Assembly: GCA_033557685.1 (NCBI GenBank)
Contig: JAWQRN010000395.1
Location: forward strand, 1-30,246
DNA length: 30,246 nt
DNA from: Sperchopsis tessellata
Lineage: Eukaryota > Arthropoda > Insecta > Coleoptera > Hydrophilidae
Reading direction: 5' to 3'
Shown here: positions 1 to 9,504 of the stretch, piece after piece
How positions within the stretch are numbered: the first letter of the stretch is position 1
Layout: the number at the start of each line of letters is the position of its first letter
Program-made: the position numbers and the translations under genes
The notes under the pieces: model-generated
Told to the model about the DNA's origin: nothing
The model's input: the letters and a program-made list of their open reading frames with translations, nothing else
The model's database searches: none

Positions 1-75
1 GCAACAGTGGACGAAACGTCGGCACTTGTCAGAGCCTCTACACGGTTTCCACCCGGAAACAACATTCATACAGTA
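1..75 (+). repeat. Penelope-type terminal repeat copy, truncated by the window start
   Basis: The stretch holds GTGGACGAAACGTCGGC, the 3' half of a hammerhead-like motif with an intact GAAA, followed by a 43-base block (31-73) that is the exact reverse complement of 30204-30246. Related copies without the 43-base block are at 3762-3870 and 4455-4560. The GTGGACGAAACGTCGG block is typical of the terminal repeats of Penelope-like retroelements; assignment is from memory of that family. Confidence 0.7.
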
Positions 76-1344
76 TACAGTTTCTTCTTGTAATTTTTGT
101 AAAATATACTTGATGGTAATGTATACAATGTTGTGACAAATTGGATATATTTTAAGAAACATCTCTGATTGTAGAATTAAATGATAGGGTGCAAATACAT
201 CAAATTCTTAAATCAGCTGGTACAAACTAAATTTATTGTTGCTCGAATTTAAACTAATAGTTGTATACATAATGAACTTTTATCGGTTTTGATTTTATTA
301 TATATCTATGACTATAGAAGTCCTCTTTATTTTCATTATTTAAGTTGTTTAAGCTAGATAGGTAGGTATTCTGAAACGGTGGTGTGTTAGCTGCAGAGAC
401 CATATAACGTCAATATTTTTATTTTACACAAGGGCATATATCATCCTTTAATGTTTCAACATTTCTCTCCTATACACTAACACATATTCCACCTATTCTC
501 CTATTATGCCTTCTAAAATATTGTTCAACATTTTCTGCTTCATCCGAAGCGAAACTTTTTCCCCTGAAAGAAAAAATGATGAGAGTACTACGTCAGAACT
601 ATTAGGTGGATGTGTTATTTCTACAAACACAGAGTATTGATTATATGGAGCAACAAATTCTTTTGATAATTAGATTTTCCTGCAAAACAGGTTCTAAGTC
701 TCGTGTTGTATTTTTATCGGCTTTGCTATGTATAGCAAACCTCCTAAGTATATATTATATACTCAAAACTCATAGTATCATAGAAATCTCCTGTCATTAG
801 TTTTTGTCCTGAACATTTTGTTTCGATGTTTTTTGTTGCTGGAGAGATTTTTTGAACCAATTACACAGAATTCTGTTTTGTGGGTAGTTCCAAGTTTATC
901 AACCTGCAACACTGCCAAATTTTCTTGATAAATTTCTTTTCTTTACAATTTACTCACACATGTAAGCAATGTGGGAATCCATCGAGCAGACGTTTTCATA
1001 TACCAATGCAACAGTTCCAGAACACTTGTTTTTGATAAAATCATTCCATGGCCAATTCTTATAGGTCTCCGCAGTTAGTTTTATGATCTTTAGTTTACTT
1101 TTAGAGAACTCTTATCACAAAGCCTCTTGCCTTATCTGAAATTCATTGTTTAAGAAAACAACATGGTAGCTATCTGTAAGCTTAGATTATGTAAGAATAA
1201 CAGTATTGAATCAAGCCCTGTAGTACATTATGTGCTATCTTGAGGAAATCATCAACATTTTATAAAAGAACGTGTCTTAATGAGTAATGATTTTATCATT
1301 TATGGTGTTGTCAAGAAGTATACTAATTAAATTTTCATTTTCAG
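76..1344. other. kuz: Intron of kuz, no recognisable feature
   Basis: AT-rich sequence upstream of the first visible exon. Short open frames (for example 606-800) have no recognisable domain or coding composition. The upstream kuz exons are not here. Confidence 0.7.
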
Positions 1345-1722
1345 ATTGACGATGACTCTTCCTGTAAATGTTCAAATTGTGACATTAATCCATTTTGCAT
1401 GGAAAACATAGATGTTAGTAATTTTCTAAATATACATTCCTTGGGCAACCATGAAGATTTCTGTTTAGCATATGTGTTCACATACAGAGACTTTACAGGA
1501 GGTACTTTAGGATTGGCATGGGTAGCTTCTGCCTCTGGTGCGTCAGGCGGCATTTGTGAAAAATACAAGACTTACACTGAAACCATCAATGGAATGTACC
1601 AGTCTACGAAACGATCGCTAAACACTGGTATCATTACATTTGTTAATTATAATAGCAGAGTACCACCAAAAGTATCTCAACTAACTTTAGCTCATGAAAT
1701 AGGACACAATTTTGGATCTCCA
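1345..1722 (+). CDS. kuz: kuz/ADAM10 exon: metalloproteinase domain with HExxH zinc site
   Basis: This exon encodes 126 residues of the catalytic domain. It starts after a TTTTCAG acceptor with codons for IDDDSSCKC and ends with CCA before a consensus GTAAGT donor. Recognisable ADAM10 blocks are CLAYVFTYRDF, GTLGLAWVASASG, SGGICEK, SLNTGIITFVNY and VPPKVSQLTLAHEIGHNFGS. In the motif HEIGHNFGSP the two histidines at 1693-1695 and 1705-1707 are zinc ligands and the glutamate at 1696-1698 is the catalytic base. The third histidine ligand is the first codon of the next exon, so the intron cuts the reprolysin signature HExxHxxGxxHD. The nearest relative I recognise is ADAM10/Kuz; ADAM17 is less likely because of the downstream domain pattern. 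No frameshift or missing active-site residue is seen. Confidence 0.96.
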
Positions 1723-3150
1723 GTAAGTTTCATTTGATTATTACTTTTGAACTCATCAAAGATTTTATGAATATTTTGTTGTTAATTGTTTAGTTGCAAA
1801 ACTATTTATTGGCATGTCTTAAAAGATTATCAGCAAATAGTTTAAAATATAGTAGGATTGTTCTTATGTCCAGAAGAGAACTTCTATTTTTTAACTTGCG
1901 ACATGATTAAATTGTTGAATACTTGAGATAATTATTTATTAACTTTAGAGCAAGTGTAAATATTTAGTGCAGAAAATCAAGATAAGGAATTTAAACTCAA
2001 GAATTTGAGGGAAATTGTATTCATGGTAGAAATGTATGGGCAACCAGCTATATGAAGTGAAGTGAAGAAAACTTGAATTAGGTATATTTTATAACCAATA
2101 CAATTTTGATTATTGAGATATTACATTGGCTTTTGAAAACCACAATTGTATTTTTATAGCCATATTGTGTAAAATTAAAGTTAGTTTAAAAATTTATCAA
2201 ATCATTATTTTGCGCTGGCCCTTGTCCAAGGGATATAGGATTTTTATTAATATCTACCACTGAAAAACATTTTCATTATTATTTTGAAGAATTGCTTCTT
2301 TGATATTGTGCGTTTGAACTTTATTGATGTATAAATCTTACTGTTACTTACTGGTTTACAAATAAAATAATGTTATGGGAACTGCGGGGCCCTAATTTCG
2401 TCACTGAATTTACTTTTGTTCACATTTTATTGATTTTGCTTTTAACCATCATTAGGCACAAACAGCCTTATAGTTAAATTTAGAAAATCTGAAAATAATA
2501 CATTAATTAAAATGATTTAGATTTAAATTAGAAATTACCTATAGGTTTTTTTTTTAAATTCTAGCCCAGAATAAAAAAGTATAAAATTACAATAAAATTG
2601 ATCAAACTATATAATATATTTTCAATAATGGAAATTTGTAATTGTCATCTCATTAGACACAAACAACCTTAAACTTAAATTAAAAAAAATCTGAAAACAA
2701 TACATGTAAGAAATTAAAATGAATTTAGGTTTAAATTTAAAATTATCTATAGGTTTTCTTAAAACTCTAGCTCAGAATAAAAAAGTATAAGAACATAATA
2801 TAAATTAAATTAATTTTGAATATAGAAATAATATATTTAAAGCTTCAATTCATGATTACGAACAAATTATATAATGTGTAGGTACGCACTCGTGTAGCAA
2901 AGTGTTTATTGAAAATTTTCAATAATGGAAATTTGTTTCACTTGTAGATTTAGTATGTTAACACTTAGCCCAGAGAGAAAATTGTTAGCAATCCTGGCGC
3001 CAGCTAAAATATGGAAATTTGGAAACAAATAAATGACAGTTTCTAAAACTTATGAATTGGAACTTTCAAACAAACAAACCTCTAAATGTGTGCTAAATAT
3101 TTCTATATGGATAATTTTTGAACACCTATTAAGTTGATCTAATATTTTAG
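1723..3150. other. kuz: kuz intron (phase 0) with a tandem duplication
   Basis: Bounded by GTAAGT and AATATTTTAG. It separates the second and third zinc-binding histidines. Apart from the duplication at 2448-2937 I see nothing coding in it. Confidence 0.85.
2448..2937. repeat. Diverged tandem duplication in intron
   Basis: Copy 1 (about 2448-2638) and copy 2 (about 2649-2937) share ATCATTAGGCACAAAC/CTCATTAGACACAAAC, a TATAGGTTTT block, CAGAATAAAAAAGTATAA and a terminal TTCAATAATGGAAATTTGT. Copy 2 has about 90 extra bases before the last block. The spacing of the starts is about 202 bases. Confidence 0.8.
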
Positions 3151-3503
3151 CATGACTATCCTGTGGAGTGTCGTCCAGGTGGTGTTAGTGGAAATTTCAT
3201 AATGTTTGCATCTGCAACAAGTGGAGACAGGCCAAATAATAGTAAGTTCTCCACCTGCAGTGTTGGCAATATTTCCAATGTACTGGATGCAATAGAAGAC
3301 AGCAAGAAACGCAATTGTTTCACTGCATCTGCTGGTGCCTTTTGTGGGAACAAAATTGTTGAGGCTGGGGAAGAGTGTGATTGTGGATATGATAATAATG
3401 AATGCCAAGATAGCTGTTGTTATCCTAGAATTATTGATCTTGAAGATAGAGTTCGCAATAATTCAGCAAAAGGATGCCACAGAAGGAAAGCTACACAATG
3501 CAG
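3151..3503 (+). CDS. kuz: kuz/ADAM10 exon: third zinc ligand, Met-turn, start of disintegrin domain
   Basis: The exon opens with CAT GAC, encoding the HD that completes the zinc signature, directly behind the acceptor AATATTTTAG. A Met-turn follows in NFIMFASATSGD, equivalent to the methionine turn below the zinc in metzincins. After NISNVLDAIEDSKKRNCF the disintegrin domain begins with CGNKIVEAGEECDCG and continues with a cysteine cluster ending in DSCC. The exon ends at TGC AG before GTGAGT, so the next intron is phase 2. The acidic stretch DYDNNE-like spacing and the linker RIIDLEDRVRNNSAKGC are longer than in vertebrate ADAM10 as I know it. Sequence NNS is a possible N-glycosylation site. 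Spliced from the exon at 1345-1722 and to that at 7379-7781. Confidence 0.96.
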
Positions 3504-3761
3504 GTGAGTTTCTGATTTAATAATTATATAGTTTAAAGTTTTGTTTTTTTTTCGTTCATGGTAATAGAATTACTGTGGTAAAATTGATAGCAAAGAGCTA
3601 CTAATAAGTGCACCACTTTTTGGTAATAAATAAAGAAAGCTTATTCATTTCTTTGTGGATAATGACCTGGTTATAGCAAATACATTTTACGGACTTAGCA
3701 TTTTTTAGAACTGGTTGGCAGCCACACCTAGTAGTTTTTAGAACTACATAGCAGTCTACAA

Positions 3762-3870
3762 TTAGCGCTTTTAAGAGCTACATGCCTTGATAATGTCCCC
3801 TGTAAAGGTGGACGAAGCGTCGGCAAAAAGAAAAGCCAACACACGGTTATATTCTTGAAAACCTGAAGAT
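3762..3870 (+). repeat. Penelope-type repeat with degenerate hammerhead-like motif, copy A
   Basis: TTGATAA (3787-3793) stands where a hammerhead has CTGATGA. It is followed by a hairpin GTCC...GGAC (3795-3798 with 3810-3813, plus inner CCT/AGG) and GAAG in place of GAAA, then CGTCGGC. The order core, stem II, GAAA box, stem III is that of a type I hammerhead, but the core changes should abolish cleavage. Flanks align with copy B. Confidence 0.55.
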
Positions 3871-4250
3871 ATTTACTATGGCCATACTGACTTAAGAATA
3901 TACATAAGTTCATGTGTTATGACCCGGCAGAGGTTACCAGTCAACTATGCACTGACAAAGAGCTCAATATTAGAAAGATAATGGATGTGTAAAGTGAGAA
4001 CCTGAAATTGGATTAGATTTTGACAAAAATAATGACCAAGGTAAAGCATTATGCTAGGGTCAAATGCAAGTAGCAGAAAGAACAAGAAAAATATAAGCAT
4101 ACAGACCTAGGAACATACAAGTCAGGAAACAATTTCATGAAGGAATAAAACGAAACTCAAATAAGATGAATGTGTATATACCTTGATTCTAGAGCAGGTG
4201 TGTTTAACTTAGAAAACTAATACACTAACAGCTACTGAGAAAAATAAATA

Positions 4251-4450
4251 ATAAATGTTGAGGTATTAACTCACATGGGAAAGAGGCGTTAAGTAGTGTA
4301 TAATATTCCGAGGAGAAAATTATAGTATCTTGGTCATATTATGCAGGGAATCAAATACTGGGTACAGCAGCTTATACTGCCTAAAAGTGCAATGTTGGAA
4401 GGCTCTGGATATCATGGCTGAAAAATTCATCAGGGGTTTCTATTCAAATG
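4251..4450 (+). mobile_element. LINE (non-LTR) retrotransposon ORF2 C-terminal relic
   Basis: In plus-strand frames, with stops and a frameshift, the sequence gives NVEVLTHMGK, then NIPRRKL, YLGHIMQG, KYWVQQLIL and, in another frame, ISWLKN. This is the characteristic tail of insect endonuclease/reverse-transcriptase LINE proteins (pattern RRKLxYLGHIMR...KYxLLQLI...ISWLKNLR). It is a dead fragment sitting between hammerhead-like copies A and B. The exact clade cannot be told from this piece. Confidence 0.6.
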
Positions 4451-4454
4451 ATAC

Positions 4455-4560
4455 CAAACACTTTTGAGAGCAAAATGTCTTGATAATACCCCCTGCAATG
4501 GTGGACGAAATGTCGGTTTAAAAGAAAAGTCAGCACATAGTTATCTTTCAGTAAATCTTC
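4455..4560 (+). repeat. Penelope-type repeat with degenerate hammerhead-like motif, copy B
   Basis: Same layout as copy A: TTGATAA at 4480-4486, hairpin CCCCCTGCAATGGTGG, then GGAC and GAAA (4507-4510) and TGTCGG. Shared flanks include AAAAGAAAAG followed by CAGCACAT/CAACACAC. It lies about 693 bases downstream of copy A in the same orientation. Confidence 0.55.
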
Positions 4561-5289
4561 AAATATGTACAAAATTAATAGATTAGGTAGCTACTCATGG
4601 TCCATTAAACTTGAAGAACATCGAAGTTGCAATTAGGATATATGTTGATATGTTTGTGGGTATAAAGTTTGATCTCTAGACATTTGGTGCAGGCAGCTTA
4701 GGTTAAAAAACGTGTTAAACATTGAAGTCAGACTTTTAAGTATTTCCATTCTAGGATTCAGTACGGGCGACTAGAGTGATGTTAACAATAGGCTTTAGAG
4801 TGCTGTAAGACTGTATCAATATTTCGGTATGAAATTTCTAAACAAATGGAGGTATCGAAACAAACGAAGGCTAGGCTTAATGCAATTATACTGGTGTATG
4901 AAGCATACTTTATATGTTTTTAACAATTTAATATTACCACCAATTGAAGTGCTGTACCATAGTCTATTTGTACAACTCACATTATATCTTTAAATAAATA
5001 AATGAAAAAGGAAAGAGAGGACAGAATTAAAAAGCACATTTCTTTAACTTCCTGTTATTTGAAAGTCATCTATAGAGTTGAATGATGAAAATAAAAAAAT
5101 ACTGGCCATAACTTTTACACATTTAATTTCAGTATAAATTGCTTCACTAACATAATAATAAGGGTACCTAAGTAGAAGGAAAGGCTACTATAGTGTGTGA
5201 TTACTTAGAAAGTCAGTATCAAGTAACATAAATTTCACAAACGTACCATAAATCGATAATAGATATATTTCTTGTTAATATTAATTTTC

Positions 5290-5905
5290 AGAAGATGAAC
5301 TTTCCTTCTTAAAAATCATCTACTGTGATTTACAAACTGCTCTGTGTAGCTACAATTTTGGATTTATAGTTGTACTTACTTTCTCAAAAAAATGGCCAAG
5401 TCTTTAGTATCTTCGAACATGATGGTATGACATGACAATATCTAGCCACTTCTGATTAATTAATATGACCAAGATAAGTACAGCATTCGTGCTCCTTTAA
5501 ACTAGTAGAAATTGTACGCTTTGTTTCTCCGATATAGACCTTACCACAAGAACAAGGAACCTGACATTTTTAAAGGGAGAACTTGTAAAATCTTTTGAAT
5601 TGGGGTGAATACTGTTTTGATGACAAAATTTCTTAGAATGCGGGATATATTGTCCTTTGAATATTTGATGAATGGTAGAAAAGCTGTTGCTTTCACCTCA
5701 GGAGTATTGTTGACAGTGATAGGTGGATTGTTGAAACGTCTTATTGACCGTTTGATATGTGACAAAGAGTGCATTGGTGAATGTTTGCAACTCTTGAGAA
5801 AGTGGAGTTGTATCACACAACTTGAAAGCTCACTTGAGAGATATTTTCTGAGAGGGGTGATGGTTAGGGTTGGATCGCAAGATTGGTTTTAAATATAGAG
5901 GATTG
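5290..5905 (-). mobile_element. Penelope-like element relic: reverse transcriptase end and GIY-YIG nuclease
   Basis: On the minus strand an open frame at 5816-5541 reads TPEVKATAFLPFIKY, DNISRILRNF and IKTVFTPIQKI, the segment that follows the reverse transcriptase thumb in Penelope-like elements. After a frameshift the strand continues with VPCSCGKVYIGETKR at 5560-5517, the start of a GIY-YIG endonuclease, and then, with stops and shifts, SEVARYCH and MFEDTKDLA (about 5460-5390). Together these are diagnostic of a Penelope/Athena-type retroelement. The catalytic reverse transcriptase part is missing, so it is truncated and inactive. The hammerhead-like repeats at 3762 and 4455 point the other way, so they are either another insertion or an inverted terminal repeat, which is known for Penelope copies. 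Confidence 0.8.
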
Positions 5906-5920
5906 TTCTAAGCATAAAGA

Positions 5921-6335
5921 AAGATCAATTGATTCAAGATCCATCTTTGATTAAGATTGATTTTTCTTCAAGATCGATTTTTGATCAAGATCAATTTTTT
6001 AGCAATACTGATTTTTGATCATGACTAATCTTTGATAGAGATTAATTTTCCTTTACTGAAATTAAATAATGAAGGTAATTTGTGGATTTTGATTAATATA
6101 AAAAATGTAACATCAGTATATTTAATGTCTTGGGTTATAGCGGTGTATATAGGCGAACCTTATATAAACATTCTAAAATAAAAATAAGTAAATACAAATT
6201 ACTGATTACAGTTCAATAAATGAAAATCAATTTTGATCAAAAATCAATCATGATCAAAAATCGATCTTGATCAAAGATTGATCTTCAATCAAAGAATGAT
6301 TTTAGATCAATCGACCTTTTTCGATCTTTTTTCGG
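5921..6335. repeat. GATC-rich imperfect inverted repeat (foldback/MITE-like)
   Basis: Left arm about 5921-6052 and right arm about 6221-6335 are imperfect reverse complements, separated by about 170 bases. The best core is 20 of 20: 5968-5987 against 6251-6270 (TCAAGATCGATTTTTGATCA). Each arm is itself built of short variants of the GATC-containing word TTGATCAAGATC. No transposase or clear target-site duplication is visible. Confidence 0.75.
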
Positions 6336-7378
6336 GAGTGAAGGTTGATCCTAAAATTCGAGTGCATGTACTTATTGGTATGGGTGGATTTATGATGAAA
6401 AGATTGAAGAAGTGAACAATAGATCTAGGAAAGGAAGGGAGCCTGATAACTCAATCTCCATCGTAAAAATGACCATTTAACAAATTGTTCAAAAGTCTAC
6501 ATGAAAATATTGGCAATTACAGGGGACAACGGGGAACCCCTGACAACAGCTCCAGAAGTTTGTTTGTAAAAATGGCCCCTAAATCAGAAATAAGTGGACT
6601 GCCGACAAACCTTATAGTCGTAGTTATAATTAAATACATTAAATTACTGCTTACCTGTTACTAGTTAAACCTTGACCTAGACAATTAAGGTTTTAGATGT
6701 TTATTTATAATGATAGACTTTCCACGGTTTAACTAAACGCACTTAAAACCCAGCAACAGTTAATACGCCTTTTAGCCAATGCACAAAGTTTACATCATTT
6801 ATCTTCACATAGATTTGTAGAAGTGACAACTACTCTGTACAATGGAAATGAGAGATTGCATAACTCTGTATATGTCAACTGAAACGAAATTGTTTCTAGT
6901 TTTGCCGTTTTATCTGCCACTAGCCTCGTTATTTTTTTCCAAACTTCTCTTACTTCAATTATTTGTTAAAAATAATATATATTTACAGACACCCTTTCGA
7001 ATCTATAAGTTTGTGTAATACATAAGTACATAATTTATAAACTGTTAAAAATGTCAGATTAAACCATCCTTAATCTCACTATCTGGTGCATTAAATTTTG
7101 GTCGATAGTTCACAGTTTTAAAATGCTCGGCTTTCATTTATGAACAGGATTTTTATGTGAGCTATTAAATCTGCCTCAGCCCACTGTTTAAAAACATAAT
7201 GAGCTGAAAATAAATTAAAATTGCCCAGGTGTTTTATAGTACATATATATGTTTAATTGCTAGGCATTGAACAATTACAGGTCTTAATATTGGTAAGAAC
7301 TATGATTTTTCTGCTTATTTATACAGCATAATAACATTTGCACGTGTCCAATACTGATATTTTATTTAATTTTTTCAG

Positions 7379-7781
7379 CCCAAGTCAAGGACCCTGCTGC
7401 AATCACAAATGTACATTTGTGCCTGAATGGCAAAATGAAATTTGCAAAATTGAATCAGACTGTTCAAAATCTTCAAGATGTAATGGAGTTTCTGCGGATT
7501 GCCCTATTCCCACCCCGAGACCAAACAAAACTCGTTGCAACAATGGAACACAATTGTGTATAAATGGAGATTGTGTTGGATCAATTTGTCTTGAGTGGAA
7601 TCTTAAGCCATGTTCCCTCACTACACAAGACACACCTAATATAGACAAAAGAAAACTTTGCGAATTGGCGTGCCAAAATGGTACAGATATTTGCCGAAGT
7701 ACCAGTGAATTTGCTGATAAAGTAGGGCTACAAGTTGGTGGAATTAGCTTGAGGCCTGGCTCACCTTGTGATAATTTCCAG
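7379..7781 (+). CDS. kuz: kuz/ADAM10 exon: disintegrin and cysteine-rich domains
   Basis: The acceptor TTTTTTCAG precedes CC; with the AG left over from the previous exon this restores SPSQGPCC, a block conserved in ADAM10. The following sequence has the dense cysteine spacing of the disintegrin/cysteine-rich region, including CNGVSADCPIP, NKTRCNNGTQLCINGDCVGSIC, ELACQNGTDICR and LRPGSPCDNFQ. These domains hold the substrate-recognition pocket in ADAM10. Three NxT sequons (NKT, and NGT twice) could carry N-glycans. The exon closes with CAG before GTAAGT, phase 0. It is the largest coding exon here (403 bases) and has no internal stop in frame. Confidence 0.96.
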
Positions 7782-7971
7782 GTAAGTATTTTTCTTTTAA
7801 ATTATTTCTTAAAATGTAATATGGTTATACTACTTTTGTTTTTGCTCACAATCAGAGTACCATATTTGTAAGGTAGATATGAAAGATATTTTACTTTGAC
7901 TATAGTTTTTTTTTTGTTGATCTATTTCGTCTGAAAGTATAGGTCTATAAATGAAAGATACTACTGTCTTT

Positions 7972-8238
7972 CTTATTGTTTATTTAATGTCAGCCTATTT
8001 TTGCTGCTACGGCCAACACCTGGAATTAGGATACTACGCCTGCATACTCTGCTGCATTTAGTATTCCAACTAGAATTGGGTTCCCTAACGTGTAGGTGTT
8101 TATTTTTTATCTACAGTACCTACTGTGGCTCCTAGAAGGCGACCAATACATATTTAATCACAAGTAGCTGTCCACGTTTCAGCCTCGAATCGAAGACTCC
8201 TCATTTCGTAGGCTTGTTGGTTAACCACTGAGGTGTGT
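7972..8238 (-). mobile_element. tRNA-derived SINE, diverged copy
   Basis: Read on the minus strand it begins with a box A-like TCAGTGGTTAACC, has a box B-like TCTTCGATTCGAGGC, then the body block GGGAACCCAATTCTAGTT and an end GACATTAAATAAACAAT. The same landmarks, in the same order, occur at 27114-27425 on the plus strand. The body differs by several indels, so this is the older copy. I find no convincing target-site duplication. Confidence 0.7.
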
Positions 8239-9033
8239 ATGTAGTACCAAAATGTTTTGAGCTATGAACACAAAAATATTATATTCAAAATCCCGGGGAA
8301 ATCAATCAACTACTTTTATGGGTAGTTTAAACTATTTTATATAGAATACAATTTATTTATATTATTTTAACAGTACCATTTACAGTGCAAAATTTTCAAA
8401 TTTTGATTTATCCATATTCTGTTTGAACAAACTAAATAACATAATTTTTTTTTGTTAGCAATTAATAAGAGGAGTTGGACAAATGCAAGTAACGTGGCAC
8501 AAAAACTATTTTAGTACATTTTCCTACAATCGGTTGGTCTTCAATGATAATCTTTTGTTCTTTTAAACTGAGTTGCCAATCACTCAGTTTGAAGATCTTA
8601 TAAAGGCAGAGGTTCCTTCAAAACCTATAATATTAGTTCCTTTCCGTTTTCCTATGAAATGCCAGACATAAGTCGATTTTCTTTATACTAGTTTATTCCA
8701 AATCTCATCAAATGTTTATTAAAGCCGAAGATCTTTGCATTTAACAATATGATCCGAAATCGAACAGTGCTCTAGAGCAAAATAACTAAATATGTTTTAT
8801 GTACTTACATTGTGGAGAAACCAGTCGAAATTTACTAGCAAACTAGAGAATACCTGTGAAAACGGGAAAAATTATTCACTAAAATTGATTGACTTTTAAC
8901 TGTGTGTTTAACTTTTCGATTTTAACTGTTGACACATCTGTAGTACCTAACTTCAAGCGATTACATTACAGACTGATATCCGAGATTCTGATTATAGTTT
9001 CTACACTGTCTTGACAGAGTTACTGAATGTATA

Positions 9034-9173
9034 TTTTGACATTTTTGGTATTTAAACAATTTTTTGACATTTTTGGTATTTAAAAAATGTTTTGACATTT
9101 TTGGTATTTAAAAAATGTTTTGACATTTTTGGTATTTAAAAAATGTTTTTACATTTTTGGTATTTAAAAATGT
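9034..9173. repeat. 28-bp minisatellite, five copies
   Basis: Five units start at 9034, 9062, 9090, 9118 and 9146, an exact 28-base period; the common part is TGACATTTTTGGTATTTAAA. Units 2-4 are nearly identical, the first and last differ slightly. It ends about 50 bases before the acceptor of the transmembrane exon. Confidence 0.95.
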
Positions 9174-9222
9174 TTAAGGCAATGTGCTTAAATTATTTAT
9201 ATGTGTTATATTCTATTTTTAG

Positions 9223-9504
9223 GGATATTGTGATGTGTTTCTGAAATGTAGAGCAGTTGATGCTGATGGCCCACTAGTTCGTCTAATGAATCTGTTACTA
9301 AATAAACAAACTCTGCTGACCGTTGCTCAGTGGGTAACAGAGTACTGGTGGGCGGTCCTGCTTATGGGAGTGATTTTCATTATTATTATGGGACTCTTCA
9401 TTAAGTGCTGTGCAGTTCATACACCCTCCTCAAATCCAAAGAAGCCACCTGCAAGAAGAATCAGTGATACTTTGAGAAGACCAATGAATACTCTTCGAAG
9501 GATG
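9223..9504 (+). CDS. kuz: kuz/ADAM10 exon: juxtamembrane stalk, transmembrane helix, start of tail
   Basis: The acceptor TTCTATTTTTAG is followed by GYCDVFLKCRAVDADGP, a hallmark block of ADAM10. A hydrophobic helix starting WWAVLLMGV is encoded at about 9346-9405 and ends at FIKCC. The cytosolic side follows with VHTPSSNPKKPPARR and a cluster of arginines ending LRRM. The positively charged side after the helix and the upstream Cys-rich domain give a type I orientation. The exon ends ATG before GTATGA, a weaker donor than the others; the next two codons in the intron are GTA TGA, so an unspliced transcript would stop immediately with a short basic tail. A 28-bp minisatellite ends about 50 bases upstream of the acceptor. 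Confidence 0.95.

Larger units (their letters stand above)
3504..7378. other. kuz: kuz intron (phase 2), transposon-rich
   Basis: Bounded by GTGAGT and TTTTTTCAG. It holds two hammerhead-like repeat copies, a LINE fragment, a minus-strand Penelope-like fragment and a GATC-rich inverted repeat, each listed. From 6340 to 7378 I see only AT-rich sequence without recognisable content. Confidence 0.85.
7782..9222. other. kuz: kuz intron (phase 0) with SINE and minisatellite
   Basis: Bounded by GTAAGT and CTATTTTTAG. It holds a minus-strand SINE and a 28-bp minisatellite. The stretch 8240-9030 has no recognisable content. Confidence 0.85.

Noticed and set aside
606..800. 64-codon open frame upstream of the first exon
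   Set aside because: No recognisable domain, composition like the surrounding intron, and no good splice sites.
1341..1568. Minus-strand open frame over the first kuz exon
   Set aside because: Shadow of the plus-strand catalytic-domain exon.
6520..6610. GC-richer patch GGGGACAACGGGGAACCCCT, considered as a retroelement coding fragment
   Set aside because: No frame gives a recognisable protein block over a useful length.
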